A DNA stretch of 64,000 nucleotides, from NCBI GenBank assembly GCA_005408345.1, contig SEMN01000026.1, positions 1,713,536 through 1,777,535 of the forward strand. The letters are read 5' to 3'. Source of the DNA: Macquaria australasica. Taxonomy: Eukaryota > Chordata > Actinopteri > Centrarchiformes > Percichthyidae. The notes under the pieces are model-generated. The model was given only the letters and a program-made list of their open reading frames with translations, was not told where the DNA came from and did no database searches. The position numbers were made by a program, and so were the translations under genes. Within the stretch, counting starts at the first letter, position 1. Each line of letters starts with the position of its first letter. This document shows positions 37,120 through 49,000 of this stretch, one piece after another.

Positions 37120-38315
37120 TGACCTTACCTGTCGTGCTAAAGATGTTCCTTTGTTTTGGACGGATTTAACATAAAACGTCTCTTGAGAAACATCCCAGCC
37201 AAGATACCTACCAGAAAAAAACGACATAGAGTTAAAGAGTTAAGGTTAAAAGGTTTTTAAATGAACTAAAACTGAAAATAAATGTATTAAGCTTCACTCA
37301 ATGAACAGATACCTGAACTTGTGGTTTGAAGAGAGGTAAACTCTCTGCAGCTCTTCTCCCGTTTTAGCTGAAAGGCGATACAGCCAGTTATTGGCTGTCA
37401 AAGCCAAGAGGCTGGGTTTATGATCAGAGTGGGAGGCTAATGTTTTGTCCTGTCAACAAGACAAAATGAAACAATAATCTGAACCTGGGTTGTTAAAATC
37501 TGGTCACTGCTGGTTCAGCATTAATCCAAAAAAATGGTTTTTGATGTTTAATTTCACTTACAAGTGGGCTCTGGCACAGCAAGGCATCTTCAAATTTCTC
37601 CAATTTAGACCTCTTCGGCAATTTGTATAGAACTTGAGGCTCTGAATGAACACTGAAACCAGAAGATTTAATCATTCATTGCGTTTCAGAGTATAAAGAT
37701 TTTATTCTGTTGTCAGTGTCCCTTACATTTTCACACCATGTACATTTACACTGTACACTGAATTATTGTTGTCTTTTAGTAAGTAAATGACCTGCGTCTC
37801 ACAGCAGTGACTCTCAGATTTTGATTTCTTCAGAGATGCACAAAAACAGTGTGCACTACTTGACTTACGTATTATGTGACTTTTGTATGCCACTTTTGTT
37901 GTTGTGGCAACTTATCTGTGGCTCCAAGGCATTATTTTGTGTTGAATGTGTGCTGAAGACTGAAAATAATTCAAGTTAATTATTCATACTCACCAGCTGT
38001 AGCAGTTCTGGTAATTTTCAAAGTAGATTTTACCATTCTCATACATTATCGTGGATTTTGAGGTCTTGCTCCATACTTGAATGAAACTCCTGCTGTCCTA
38101 CAATATAACAATAATAAAGAAGATAGTAAAGCATTCATTGAAACCAGTTAGCTACAGTGAAGATTTGAACGCATCGTCGTTTTTACCTGGAGGAGGATAC
38201 CTCTAAGGACCTTCATGTTGTGTCTGATCAGAGTCCCAGCATCCCGGACACCTCTGCTCCTCCGGATCAACAGCTCAGCGGCGTTCACGGTTCTTTTCCT
38301 CCGGCACGGCGCCAT
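32573..38315 (-). CDS. dcaf17: DDB1- and CUL4-associated factor 17
   Basis: A candidate substrate receptor of CUL4-DDB1 ubiquitin ligases, nuclear or nucleolar; loss of the human gene causes Woodhouse-Sakati syndrome. Coding exons in gene order: 38315-38187 (ATG at 38315), 38097-37994, 37652-37562, 37449-37313, 37207-37129, 36474-36385, 36293-36186, 35993-35891, 35758-35616, 34589-34480, 34290-34203, 34000-33917, 32916-32761 and 32680-32573 (TAA). They total 1530 bases, 509 residues; human has about 520. Diagnostic peptides include SLLALTANNWLYRLSAKTG, FGNGVTDVVLSQGVLAVSYS, GDVPFGIPVNIQIT, GGYPWHYIYTP and YEDELDLLAVVVT. An in-frame ATG at 38489 would extend the N-terminus by 58 residues; the inner start was chosen because its length to the first intron matches human. 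The 1-kb intron near 32917-33916 holds a mobile-element fragment. Confidence 0.94.
33217..33680 (-). mobile_element. Harbinger-like transposon fragment with a Myb/SANT-like reading frame
   Basis: On the - strand from 33442 to 33224 an open frame starts MDQNTDKWIDSEVQALLSVY and continues with IQRDFDSSKR, the pattern of the N-terminal Myb/SANT-like DNA-binding domain found in PIF/Harbinger second proteins and domesticated relatives. The frame stops after 72 residues, so only the first helices remain. It lies inside a dcaf17 intron. The flanks contain AGTTCTAGGGACT-like words near 33221 and TAAGAACTATGATC near 33581, which may be decayed terminal repeats. Borders and family are uncertain. Confidence 0.45.
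36545..36850 (+). repeat. Interspersed repeat, family A, copy 2
   Basis: The second copy of the family at 2110-2385, in a dcaf17 intron. Shared words include GATTAATCGATTAGTCAATC, CAGCTTCTCAAATGTGAAGA, GACAAAACAAG and TTGAGCTCTGAGAAACTGTA. There is no coding capacity. The borders are approximate. Confidence 0.65.
37084..37113. repeat. (TA)n tract in a dcaf17 intron
   Basis: About 14 TA units, starting 16 bases past the donor of dcaf17 exon 37207-37129. Confidence 0.9.
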
Positions 38316-38640
38316 CAGCAGGCGGCACCTGCTCCTACAAGAGGACCGCCCGGCGGCGCCACAGCCTGAGCTGACCCCAAGACCGTCAGAGCCAGGTAAG
38401 GGCAATATGGTTTCCCAGTCCGAGGTAGCGAGGACGCTAGAGCCCCTCGCCCACTGAGCCTCCTCCCTGGCTTTAACGTGGGCTAACACGAAAAGTTAAC
38501 AGCTAACTGAAGTTCGCGCTGTTGAACCGGAGCGCCTCGACATCTCGGTCACTTCGTCCAAAAGTCGCAACGTTTCCTAGCCAGTTCGTTATTTACGACG
38601 CAGCGTTAGTTGTCCAAGGGGGTGAGACACAAAGACGTGA
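38316..38640. promoter_or_regulatory. Divergent promoter region of dcaf17 (-) and mettl8 (+)
   Basis: A CpG-richer block between the dcaf17 start codon and mettl8. mettl8 needs a non-coding first exon, because its coding exon has an acceptor only five bases before the ATG. Two candidate donors on + are the strong CCAG|GTAAGG at 38396 and GGG|GTGAGA at 38622. If the first is used, the mettl8 leader would overlap the dcaf17 leader in antisense. Confidence 0.55.
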
Positions 38641-40254
38641 TATCAGCAGAGAAAGTTGGTGGACAATAATGTGGCATTATTTAGCTAGCTTCCCTCTTCC
38701 GCGCCATTTTTGTAGTCCTCGCACGCGTCTTCTTCTACTTAAGGAATTAAGGCGCACGGCGTCCGGCCTGGAGCAGTAGCGCCATCCTCTCGACTGTTGG
38801 CACGTTGAACATGGAGAGTGGACGTATAAACCAGCCCTCAACATTTAGTTGACCCCTTTTTACTTCCCCTTAAGTAGCTTTAAGGGTGGAAAAATAATAT
38901 TATTTGACACGGTTTGACTCTATTATATTTATATATTCTGTATTGGCTTGCTCCAGCTCCCCATTGAAGCTGTATGATGTTTACGTTGACCGAAATATTC
39001 AAACTAAAACACTCACTTCACAGTTATATCAGATGGACATGTTCCATATGTATTGTGCATCATTTTATTCACATTTTCTCAAACCTTCAGCCTGACATTT
39101 GGTGCCTTTGGAAACTTTGCGATCCCCACTAGAATTTGAAATAAAGTTTTGTGGGTTTGAACAAACTTTGGCTGCATACCATCAGTTTGTATTAACTGGC
39201 ACACCGGGGGGTCAGTGCGGACATGAGGTTAACAGGATTGTCCTTAAAACCTCCATGAGTATGGATCAGATTCCTCTCAATGTCTCTGACTGTCTCCCCT
39301 CAAATAACCTACTACAGTGTCACTCTTTATACTAAGAGATTTGGTCTTCCTTCTGCATAGTAATCATACTGAAATGAAATATGCTATTTAGTGAACAGTG
39401 ACCACATTTGCCTGTTGGATGCTTCACCATTAATTTCGGCTGTAATTTTTGTTTTTAGATGCCTTTCATGATATCTTGTTGATTGATTGATTTTATGTGT
39501 CCTTCCCATTATGGTGCAGAGCCTGGCTTACCTCCATTCTATGTGAATCACTGACGAAATCAGAAATGACAACGATAGTTCAGAGCTCTGGCTAAAGATG
39601 GTTATGTAATAGTTCTGTACAGTTCCACAAATTCAGAAAGAAAACATTTCAAAAGATCCAATTCACATAACAGTAACAGCCAAGGATAGAGGGCACTCTG
39701 TCTTAACCTTATATTAATCTTGGCGAAACAAAAACCTCCTTATTAAAAAAACCTCTTCAGTTATCTTCAGACAACCAAAACAAATCAGGATTCTTAAACT
39801 GGATTTTTTTTTAAATAGCAACTCCTTACTGTGGCAGTGAAACACAAAATGATATTTGTTCTCAAAAACACCAAGATCACAAAAAAAGAAACAACAAAAA
39901 TGCTGCTTTTGGGTTCTTAACTGAGCACACAGGGACCTTTTGTATTACCTTTAAATTATGTTTAATATATGCTTCTGTGTAGTAGTCTTATTTGATTGGA
40001 ATTTAATTTCTAAGATTTGTTCTTTATAATTTAATAATAATTTTTGCTTGAATGGATTTATATTAAACTGCAGATTGTTCCTGAAAATAAAATACATGTG
40101 AAAAAGAAAAAATATAAAGATGTTGATGACTATATCCAGCTGCAAATGCAATATTGTTAAAAGAGTAAAACAGAATTGGCTCCAGCTCCCATGAGCCATA
40201 GGTGCACTGTCAAAGCATTGTGAAATGTATTCAACTCTTCCTGCATTTTTACAG
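38641..40254 (+). other. Probable first intron of mettl8
   Basis: About 1.6 kb from the candidate non-coding exon to the first coding exon at 40255. It is AT-rich beyond 38900. No exon, RNA gene or clear mobile element was recognised. Confidence 0.45.
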
Positions 40255-40259
40255 CGTAA

Positions 40260-43200
40260 ATGCATAAACTGCGGAGCTTCTCTGTAGCCAAACTGGCTGA
40301 AGTTTTCAGCAGATTGTCTTCAAGATTAAACAGCACAGGAGGAAGACCTTCAGCTCCACTGGGTTCACGGATTCTGACCAATCCCGATGACATCTTTAAG
40401 CACAACATGTGGTCAGTGATGTACTGCAGTTAGACTTTAATTTGTCACCCATCTGTAGATGCCTTTTATGGAGACAGTAGGATTACAGTGTAGGTGTGCC
40501 TACTTTTAACAGCTGAAATTTAGGGTTACAGTTAAGAGCTTTCTGATCAACTTCAAAACGCAACGGTGGATTTATATGTTCTAGTTTTGTATTTTATTTT
40601 ATTTGATACAGTTGTGAGTAACTAGTTTTAACAGGTGTATCAACAGTTGCTTTTGTAATGCTTTATATTTTAGGGATCATGTACAATGGACAGAAGAGGA
40701 TAAAGAAAATGCACGGCAGAAGGCAGAAGAAAATTCCTCTGTACAAATTCCTTTAAAGGAACAAGGCAAGAATGTATTCCTGCAAAAAAAAAAAAAAAAT
40801 TCAAGTTAGATTTGATTAGGGTCACATGGCAAATAAACCTTTGTGAAAATATTTTTAAATCTCCTCCACGCAGGTAAATTTGACACAAAGGCTTGTCAAT
40901 ACTGGGACACGTTTTATGAGATGCACCAGGATAAGTTCTTTAAAGATCGCAAGTGGCTGTTTTTAGAATTCCCAGAACTGCTTCCTTCAGGTGCAAAAAG
41001 CAAAGCCACAAACATGTGTCTGGGTGATCAGCATACGGCATTCCCGCTGCCTACCGGATCCAGCACAGACACACAGACCAGACACCAGCAACACAACGGC
41101 CCCACACATCATCACAGAAACATAGACCCCTCCAGTCATCAGGAATCCTGTCAAGGAGCAGCACTAGAAGAAAATGAAGCTGCCATACAGATGACTACTT
41201 ACCCTGGCCAGCATGCATCTTTCAGGATCTTGGAGGTTTTCAAAACTGTTCACATGTATTAGTTTTAATTAAGATTGTTTTAATGTAGACTGTTGCATGT
41301 GGACCATTATTTGTGATATAAAAAGGAGTAGGTTGTAAGTTGCTAATAACAGCTCTTACAAATTTGCTTTGCCATGTTTTACTTGGCAGAAATATCAACA
41401 AAATCAATTTTTTTCTTCACAGGTTGGATGTGGGGTGGGTAACAGTGTGTTTCCCATCGTTCATTCCATAAAGTGAGTAAACAGTTTGAGATATTTCCAT
41501 ATATTCCATTTAAGTTAACCATTTCAACATCATTAATGTGTAGAGATTGCATTTGTACACATTTTGTTGATTCAAGAGTTCAAGAAAAGAAAATAATAAA
41601 TAAAGGTAAAATCTTGGCTTCAGTGCATAATCCTAATAAGAGCTCCATGAAAGGAAAGGTGCGTCATCACACAGTCGGACTGTATTTGTACTGATTTAAG
41701 GGTTGTTAAACTGGCTGTTAATGTTTCACAGGAAAACAGATGCATTTTTATACTGCTGTGACTTCTCCCCATGTGCCATTCAGCTGGTCAAGGTAAGCAT
41801 TTCTCATATTGTTTGGTATGAACATGCACAGTATGTACCGTATCGAGGTTAATACATTTCTTCAAAGCAATACTGATTAATATCACTTATATTTAAAGAT
41901 GACAAGCAAAGCTGTATAAAATGCTAGGCAAACTAGCGGTGATGTATTTTTAGTACTTACTGTGGTCAATCTGTTGAGGGTACTTACAGTCATATCAGAT
42001 TATGATTAAGTCCCCCATGTCATAGACAGATTACATTAACATTTGATGAAGTAATACATTTAATTTATTCATTGTAAAGCTGTTGTTAATGTCACTCTTT
42101 GAGCTTTACAGAATGATGATTCAAATTGGATTTTATAGTTCAGACCATTGTTCCCTCACACAATGTGCATACTTACAAGTACTGCAGAATAACTCAAAGC
42201 TCTGCCTTTTAGCTACAGCTGAATTAATCAATTAGCATGTGAAGAAGCTGAAAAGAGAAGCTGGTAATTTGTAGATGACATTTTTGCACAGCTTTTAACA
42301 GATCTTCATCTGTTTGAATATGTTTTTGTCAGTAGAGTAAGAGCATAAAGCCAAAATGTCAAAAGAGTGATCACAATAGATGTGTCTTATTAGATCTAAT
42401 GGATTCCAGTAAAAACGGTTTAAACTCATCAGTAGGTCTGTGTGAAATTTGGTCTCCAAATGTGACACAGACATAAGAAATCACAACATCGTGAGCAGTA
42501 ACAGCATTAAATAAAAAGACCTCAGCAGGAGTATATAATGTATATTAGCACAGTTAAAAACAGTCTCATATGAGGAAAGTAATTTCACAAATGCACAAGA
42601 GATGACATCATGTGTGCAATATGTGCCATGTAATTAGTCGTCTTATCATGTGAGTCAAAGTAAAGATAAACCAAAATTAAACTGTATATTGCGTGTGTAT
42701 TTATTATATTCTTTATTGAACTAGACTTGACATTGACCAATTGAAGAGGAAGAGATGGATTTAGTACATTACAACAAAAAAATTAACATATAAAATTGCC
42801 TTGATATAGACAGAGATGTATCCATTACCTAACTTAGTTGATTATTCCTTGTAACACTGGATGAAAAAGATTTGTAAAAAAAATGTCTTGCATGATTGGG
42901 ATTTAATTCATTTCTGTCTATTATACAATAATATATTCATTGGATTATTTATAGCAGCATTCGCAGTGATACTGTACAATTACATTTTAACCTGACTTAA
43001 AATAAAATAAAATTTATACTGTATATGAAGCAGCCACGTACAGAAGGAGTGCAAAGGTCAAAATGCCCTTGCAATATTTAAAACACATTCAATATGATAG
43101 AGAAGTGATGGCAAGGGAGAAAGGGGAAATTAGTTGTTTCAATACCTGTGAAATTTGGAAATAGTGTTAAATAGTACAGATAGTTGCAATACAAACACTG

Positions 43201-44623
43201 AACAGTTTCCCAAATCTGTATCTGAACTACCATTTGCAAATGTTATTTGTGCGACTATAAGACAGTTTGGGATATAGCCTGCTTTATTTTCCTCCATATA
43301 GGACCATCCAGACTACGATGACTCCATGTGTCATGCCTTTGTCCATGACATTTGTCAGGAGATGGCCTCCTTTCCCTTCCCTCCTCAGAGCCTGGATGTT
43401 ATTCTGGCAGTCTTTGTGCTCTCCTCCATTCATCCGGACCGGTAGGTGAAGGTTACAAGACAAAGGAGAGCCTGATATCATTTCTCACCTGCCAGACCCC
43501 CCACACAGCCCCTATAATACTGTACCCCCAACCCACCTTCACTTTGCCCAGGCTTTGTCTGAATGTCATTACAAAACCCAAATATAAATCCAACTGTATT
43601 ATGTCACAGAGCACAACATATTAACTGTACAGTGGTTTGCTTGACATTTACGGTATACAAGAATTTAAGAGGTGGCAGCATACGTATTTAAATTTTTAGG
43701 ATTACCAAATGCACTTACATTAGTACCTTAGCACTGTCCATTAAAGACATTTCAGCTTGAAATTTACTTTTTTACCTGTTTGTTAAATGTTTTGAGGTCT
43801 CAATGAATATATTCCCATATATCCTATATTTTGTGGTTACTTGAATCTTCATTATCTTATTGCCCCATTAATTGACATCTCATTGACAGAATTCAAGGAG
43901 TTGTGAACCGACTATCTACATACTTGAAACATGGAGGGGTATTCCTCTTCCGTGATTATGGGAGATATGACTTCTCCCAACTCAGATTTAAGAAGGGTGA
44001 GCCTCCAAATAGCAACACACACCTGAATACAGCCATTTTATCTACTTGACCTCATTTGTTGTATATTCTGTTACCCCTCTGTGTGTGCGGAGTGTTTTTT
44101 GACAGTTTCATTTTTAGTCGTTTAATCTTTTAATCTCTTACAATCAGGACAGTGCCTATCAGAGAATTTCTACACACGTGGAGATGGAACCTGCGCGTAC
44201 TTTTTCACTAAAGGTAATTCTGAACCAGGAGATCTGCATTTTCTTCCATGTGGAGTAAATAGTTGCTGACAGGATCGTAACTACTGAGGACACTGTGGTC
44301 ATGTCTTTTTTCTGGGAATTTGGAGTTCTAGGAACCTGGGGGAGTTTACATTGTACATGTGGGACTGCTGGAAATCATGGTATATTTAATCTTGACTGTT
44401 TTAGGCCAATTATTTTTTCTCACCAGAATTTTACTCCTGGCATGTGAGGAAAAGACTTTAAAATAGCATTTTGACCTTCATGTTTGGAAATAAAATCTAA
44501 AATATATCTGAACAGTTAACTAAATACTTTATTTCTTTTTTTGGTGTCTGTTTGGTGGACTTGGACTCATGACCTATTTCAAAAATCCTGGCTACACCCC
44601 TGGTTACTGACAGTGTTATTATA

Positions 44624-44657
<34 letters not shown>

Positions 44658-44822
44658 TTTTTTACAGAAGAGGTTCATGATTTATTTTCCAATGCTGGAC
44701 TTGAAGAAATTCAGAATCTGGAAGACCGACGACTCCAAGTGAACAGAGGAAAGAAAATTGCAATGCACCGGGTTTGGATGCAGAGCAAGTACAGGAAACT
44801 ATATCCACCTTCACCATCTTAA
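40260..44822 (+). CDS. mettl8: Mitochondrial tRNA N3-methylcytidine methyltransferase
   Basis: A SAM-dependent enzyme that forms m3C at position 32 of mitochondrial tRNA-Thr and tRNA-Ser(UCN) in mammals. Coding exons: 40260-40411, 40674-40765, 40874-41235, 41423-41472, 41732-41792, 43302-43441, 43890-43996, 44148-44213 and 44668-44822 (TAA). They total 1185 bases, 394 residues; human has 407. The N-terminus MHKLRSFSVAKLAEVFSRLS is basic and amphipathic, as a mitochondrial presequence should be. PLGSRILTNPDDIFKHNMW and YWDTFYEMHQDKFFKDRKW are family signatures. SAM motif I, ILEVGCGVGNSVFP, is split by the intron after 41235; LDVILAVFVLSSIHPDR and LFRDYGRYD follow. The middle of exon 40874-41235 is a poorly conserved Ser/Thr/His/Gln linker. 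The intron after 40765 has a GC donor, and the one after 41235 has a weak donor (GTTTTC). METTL2/METTL6 are the nearest alternatives; synteny and the presequence favour METTL8. Confidence 0.93.
41793..43301 (+). other. Longest internal intron of mettl8
   Basis: About 1.5 kb, AT-rich, with consensus GTAAGC donor and TATAG acceptor. I saw no exon, element or RNA gene in it. Confidence 0.5.
44619..44663. repeat. (TA)n followed by a T23 tract at a mettl8 acceptor
   Basis: A TA run of about 22 bases passes straight into 23 T, then ACAG, the acceptor of the last mettl8 exon at 44668. The T tract is the polypyrimidine tract of that intron. Confidence 0.9.
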
Positions 44823-44948
44823 CACCCCACCGTGCACAGCCTAATTTGGAGCTAGATGCCTTTTTTATACTTTGCTATTTATTTATTCAACCCTTAAAAA
44901 ACATTTTTTACACCAAAGGAGTATATGTACAACAACAAAACTGTATGC

Positions 44949-44954
44949 AATAAA
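44949..44954 (+). terminator. mettl8: Poly(A) signal of mettl8
   Basis: AATAAA, about 127 bases after the stop codon at 44822. Confidence 0.7.
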
Positions 44955-44959
44955 CTTAC

Positions 44960-45640
44960 AAAACATGTTGTCATCTTGTTTTATATACTGTAGATCACTG
45001 TATTAATATCCATGAGATGAGTATATTGACTATATCGAGAGAACTTCTTTAGGTCCACGGGGGGGGGGGGGGAATACAGTGAACATGCATTAGACTTTAA
45101 AAATGAAAAAACTTGACTGATGATTATTTTCATTCCTTATTTTCATCTTTAAGTTAGGCTACATATTACAGAACAAAAAAAAACTAGATGGCAGTTTTTG
45201 CAAGATAAAAATACTCATGACAAGTCAAAATTATGAGTAATTTTTTTTTACTTAATAGGTCAAAATTATAAGGTACTACATTTTGAAAAAGGTCAAAATT
45301 ATGACTATATGTTTTTGACTTCCTATCTCATAATTTTGATTCAGCAAGTCATAATAATAATAATAATTAATTGACTTCTTGATTTTCTTGTCTTGGCTGA
45401 AATGGCCTTCCATAACCTTTTGATACTGTCCAACGGTTATTTAATCTCTTTAAAGGAAAAGGTCAGATATTTCTTTCAAGTTTTGAACGTTATAATTTCC
45501 AGTCTGCGACTTGTACGCAAAATGCGGTTATGCATAGTTCACGCGTGCAGTCTTGTATGATTTAAAAGCTGGCTTTATGTGTGCATGTTTTCCCTCATGT
45601 TGTCATTGTTGAGAAAAAAATGCATCACCCTCGCGATAAG
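44960..45640. other. Intergenic spacer between mettl8 and tlk1
   Basis: Contains a G13 run near 45060 and, at about 45218-45360, a decayed array of units like AGTCAAAATTATGAG and TCATAATTTTGA in both directions, a pattern often seen in teleost low-complexity repeats. No coding region was seen. Confidence 0.5.
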
Positions 45641-46012
45641 AATTTTGCACACGATGCATGACGTTTCATAGGCAACCACTTGAAGACGGAGAGGTGGCCC
45701 TGGAGCCGGGACGCGCTGCTGGGGTGTGGAGAGGTTTGTGCCCTAAAAGCAGAAAAAAATTAGACATTTTCACCCAGTGGCAGTCACTGTACCAAAGTAA
45801 AAACAACCGTGGTATGCCAGTCGGTAAATTACACAGTCAGTGTGAAAGCCTAACCGTGTGCGCTGCAGTGCCAACACACGAAAAGTAGCTTGATGAGTGT
45901 CCAAAGTAGTGGAAGTTTGGAGGGGACGCCATCTTTGGTCCCAGCTCTCCACGTCCCCAACACGGACTGTGTTTTCAGCAACATACCACGGCAGTGGTGA
46001 AGGCCCGGGAAG
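45641..46012 (+). promoter_or_regulatory. tlk1: Probable promoter and non-coding first exon of tlk1
   Basis: GC- and CpG-richer sequence downstream of the mettl8 3' end. A candidate donor GGGAAG|GTACTG lies at 46013. The first coding exon at 50404 has an acceptor five bases before its ATG, so a separate leader exon is required. No upstream coding exon equivalent to the extended N-terminus of long human TLK1 was found. Confidence 0.45.
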
Positions 46013-49000
46013 GTACTGTTAAACGTTTTAAGACCCCGATGTCTTTTCTACTGGCTCGTTTGGGTCATGTTGTGCAGAGCGAAAGGAAATTGTGTTAAAA
46101 TGACCGAGCAAATCTTGGTGTCGAGACCTGCTCGTTAGCTAACGTTACAGTAACGCGTCGGCTCCAAAGTCAATTGAGCCCGTTTGGCTAGCTGGTAGCA
46201 GCGGAGACACTGGACCGTCTCTCTGTGGTCAGGCCAGTGCAGTAACCTAAAGAAACGCGTCGACGATGGCGATAAACCTGTACGAGAGCAGAAAGGTTAC
46301 CGCTGTGGTCGGTGCGTCCTCCTTTAAGCATGCTGCCGTTGTAAGAGCCAACACTGACGTTGGTCAAGTTACACATAGATGTACTGGTGGATCAGCAAAT
46401 GCAAGGAAATAATCAAGCATTTTTTGGTGGTGGTTAACGTTATATCACGGGACTGGTAGCAAGCAATGCATAAGTTGGGTTGTGCATCGCACTGTTGGCG
46501 ATCCTTTGTGTGCAGACTGGTGTTTCCCTACCAGCAGTGTTCACAGTGCCTGTGCATGTGTAACTGTCCGCTTTAAACATGCCGATATGTAACGTTATCT
46601 TAACATTAAGTGTAGTTATGGCCCTGTGCTGTAGATGCTACTGCACTGGATGGTAGCTGGCCTTGTTTGACCTTTTTTTTAGTATTACTAACTTAAAGTA
46701 AAGAGCGCTCATGTAACGTTGCCCCAGCCGAAATGAATGGACACCCATGGGATACAGGCTGCTTCGGGCTTTGCGACAAATAAATAATGTTTTTGGTGGC
46801 GACCTAATGTAGTTATCACATGTTAATCACACCTCCTTGCACCCTCAGTAGTTTTCACTGGATATTTCAATGATGGAGGACTTTAACTTAGCTTTGGACG
46901 TTGAGGTTGCTTCTCAATTTGTTTGTATTATCAGTGCATTGATTGACATTAATCAGTGATGGCTGCCTACATCACTATGACACTTAAAATATTGAAAATT
47001 GGGAGGCTATTGTTTTTTTTAAAGCTGAAATTGCCAATGAGCAAACCTAGGTGGACGTAATCCAACCCAGTTTATGCCAGATATTTTTAAGACTTTCCAA
47101 GTGTCTGCCATAAACAGGTGGTCACTGCTGAGCAGCACAGCCTTAAAATGACATCCACAGCAAGAGTTGTAAGGGTTCAACCACTTGTTCCTGCAGGGGC
47201 TTGAATATAGATAAAAGTTATGCACGGAGGCCTTCATGTTTGAATAGCTGCAGAAGAAAGTGTTTTAATTAAGCTACAGCTTCTCATAAAGAGTGTGGTT
47301 TTTATAGGTAAAATCTGAATTTTAACAGGGTCGGTTGAACACCTACAACAGCCGCTTCTAGTGAATGTTGGACTGTTTATGTTGACGTTATGATAAAACG
47401 GCAAACACTGAACGTACCAGTCATTTATTCACTACACGAGTTATACTTGACGGTCAAACTGTAGTGAGGGGAAAGGTGAAAATTGTGTCATTCATTTGAA
47501 ACGTGCCTCTGTATGTCTTGGTGATCACAGGGCTAAATATTTAGTACTGCTGTGTATAGTCTTGCTAGTTAATGACAAGATGCTAAATCACACGTTTTGT
47601 AGTCTTTTTCAGCTTGTTGTTTTGCTCTCAAGTTGATGCAGATGGCACATGCAGTAGTTGTATAAGACTGATAACTGCGGTAAATGTCTTCTTCAGCAAA
47701 ATGGACTGCAAACTTGGTTAGAAGCCACAGACCCATCATGGAAAATGTGACAAGCCTACTTGATGATTTAGGAAGAGGAAATGGACCTGCTGCCTGATTG
47801 TTCCCAAGATTTGTCCTATTAACATTTCTTTGTGTCTCTAAGCACAGGAGGGAAGTGACTGTTAATGTGATCTTTAGGTGTTATCAAGGAAAAGGGTGTT
47901 GGCAAAGGTTAGTTTACACTGTCAAGCTCCTGAAAATGTGATCTCTGCTTCTGTAGAGTTTAAGGTGTACTGGGGATAAGAACAAAAGAGGGTTGTGATA
48001 AACAATTTAGGTTGGCAGCCGAACAAATACGTCTTAATCCAGGGAAACGTCCTTCATTAAACCATATCGTTGTTATTTTAAGTTCAGTTATAACTTGCAG
48101 TCAGATCGTAATTACAATGCATAGTTCTTATGTTTAGACAAATATATGCATCTAATAATTGAATTTCAGTCAGACAAGTACTGAATGTGGCCTACATTTC
48201 TTTTGCTTCTGTATTGCTAGACTTGCCACTTCATTGCATTTCAGTGCAGTACTTCATATGGTGTGCAGAGTATCATTGGTAATCATGACTATCAATGAAT
48301 GTGGTTTTAGAAAACTTACATTAATCGCAAGCCCGTATTCATCCCATGTAGCCCTGTTAAGGAATACAGACCAGTGACCAACAAGTTACTCATTATTTCT
48401 GTAAAAACAATCCTAAAGTTAATCTAAAATTTGTCCAAAGCTATCATCATGGTGGCTATTTAAAAATGTGATAAATTATTTATCTCTGCTGCTGGTCGAA
48501 TTCTGATTGTATACTATTAGTGGGTCAATATCTGGTAACGGTTTCATCGCTTGTTAGCTGTAGCCAGGTACTAGCCTGTGATTGTGTGAGTTGAGTTGTT
48601 AATAGGTCATAAATAAATAATATTAAACAAACAAACACAAACAGAAGTCACAACACATAATAGTTATCCACACATCTACACACATAAATTGTTCAAGAAT
48701 TTATTGGAATATTTATTTAACTCTGAAGTATAAATACATTTTGCAGTTGGTTTTGTGGATCACATTGATTGACCCAAGGTGATTTGATTTAATGACATGG
48801 ACCTTTTTTTTGTGCTTTTTTTTTCTTTGGACTCCTAATTTATCGTCTTTCTTGTGCTGATGTGAAAAATAGTCACAAGTCAGTATTATTTAGTGAGTCG
48901 GCTGTATCATAACTGTTTACGGCACATTTCTCAAACGACCTCATGTTGCACTGAAGTGGGACTGCGTGCTGGCCCTGCATTGTAATGCATAACAATAGCT

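Noticed and set aside
40157..40408. An 83-codon frame on the - strand with a protein-like composition
   Set aside because: It is the complement of mettl8 coding exon 1 (40260-40411), whose + frame matches METTL8 and has correct splice sites.
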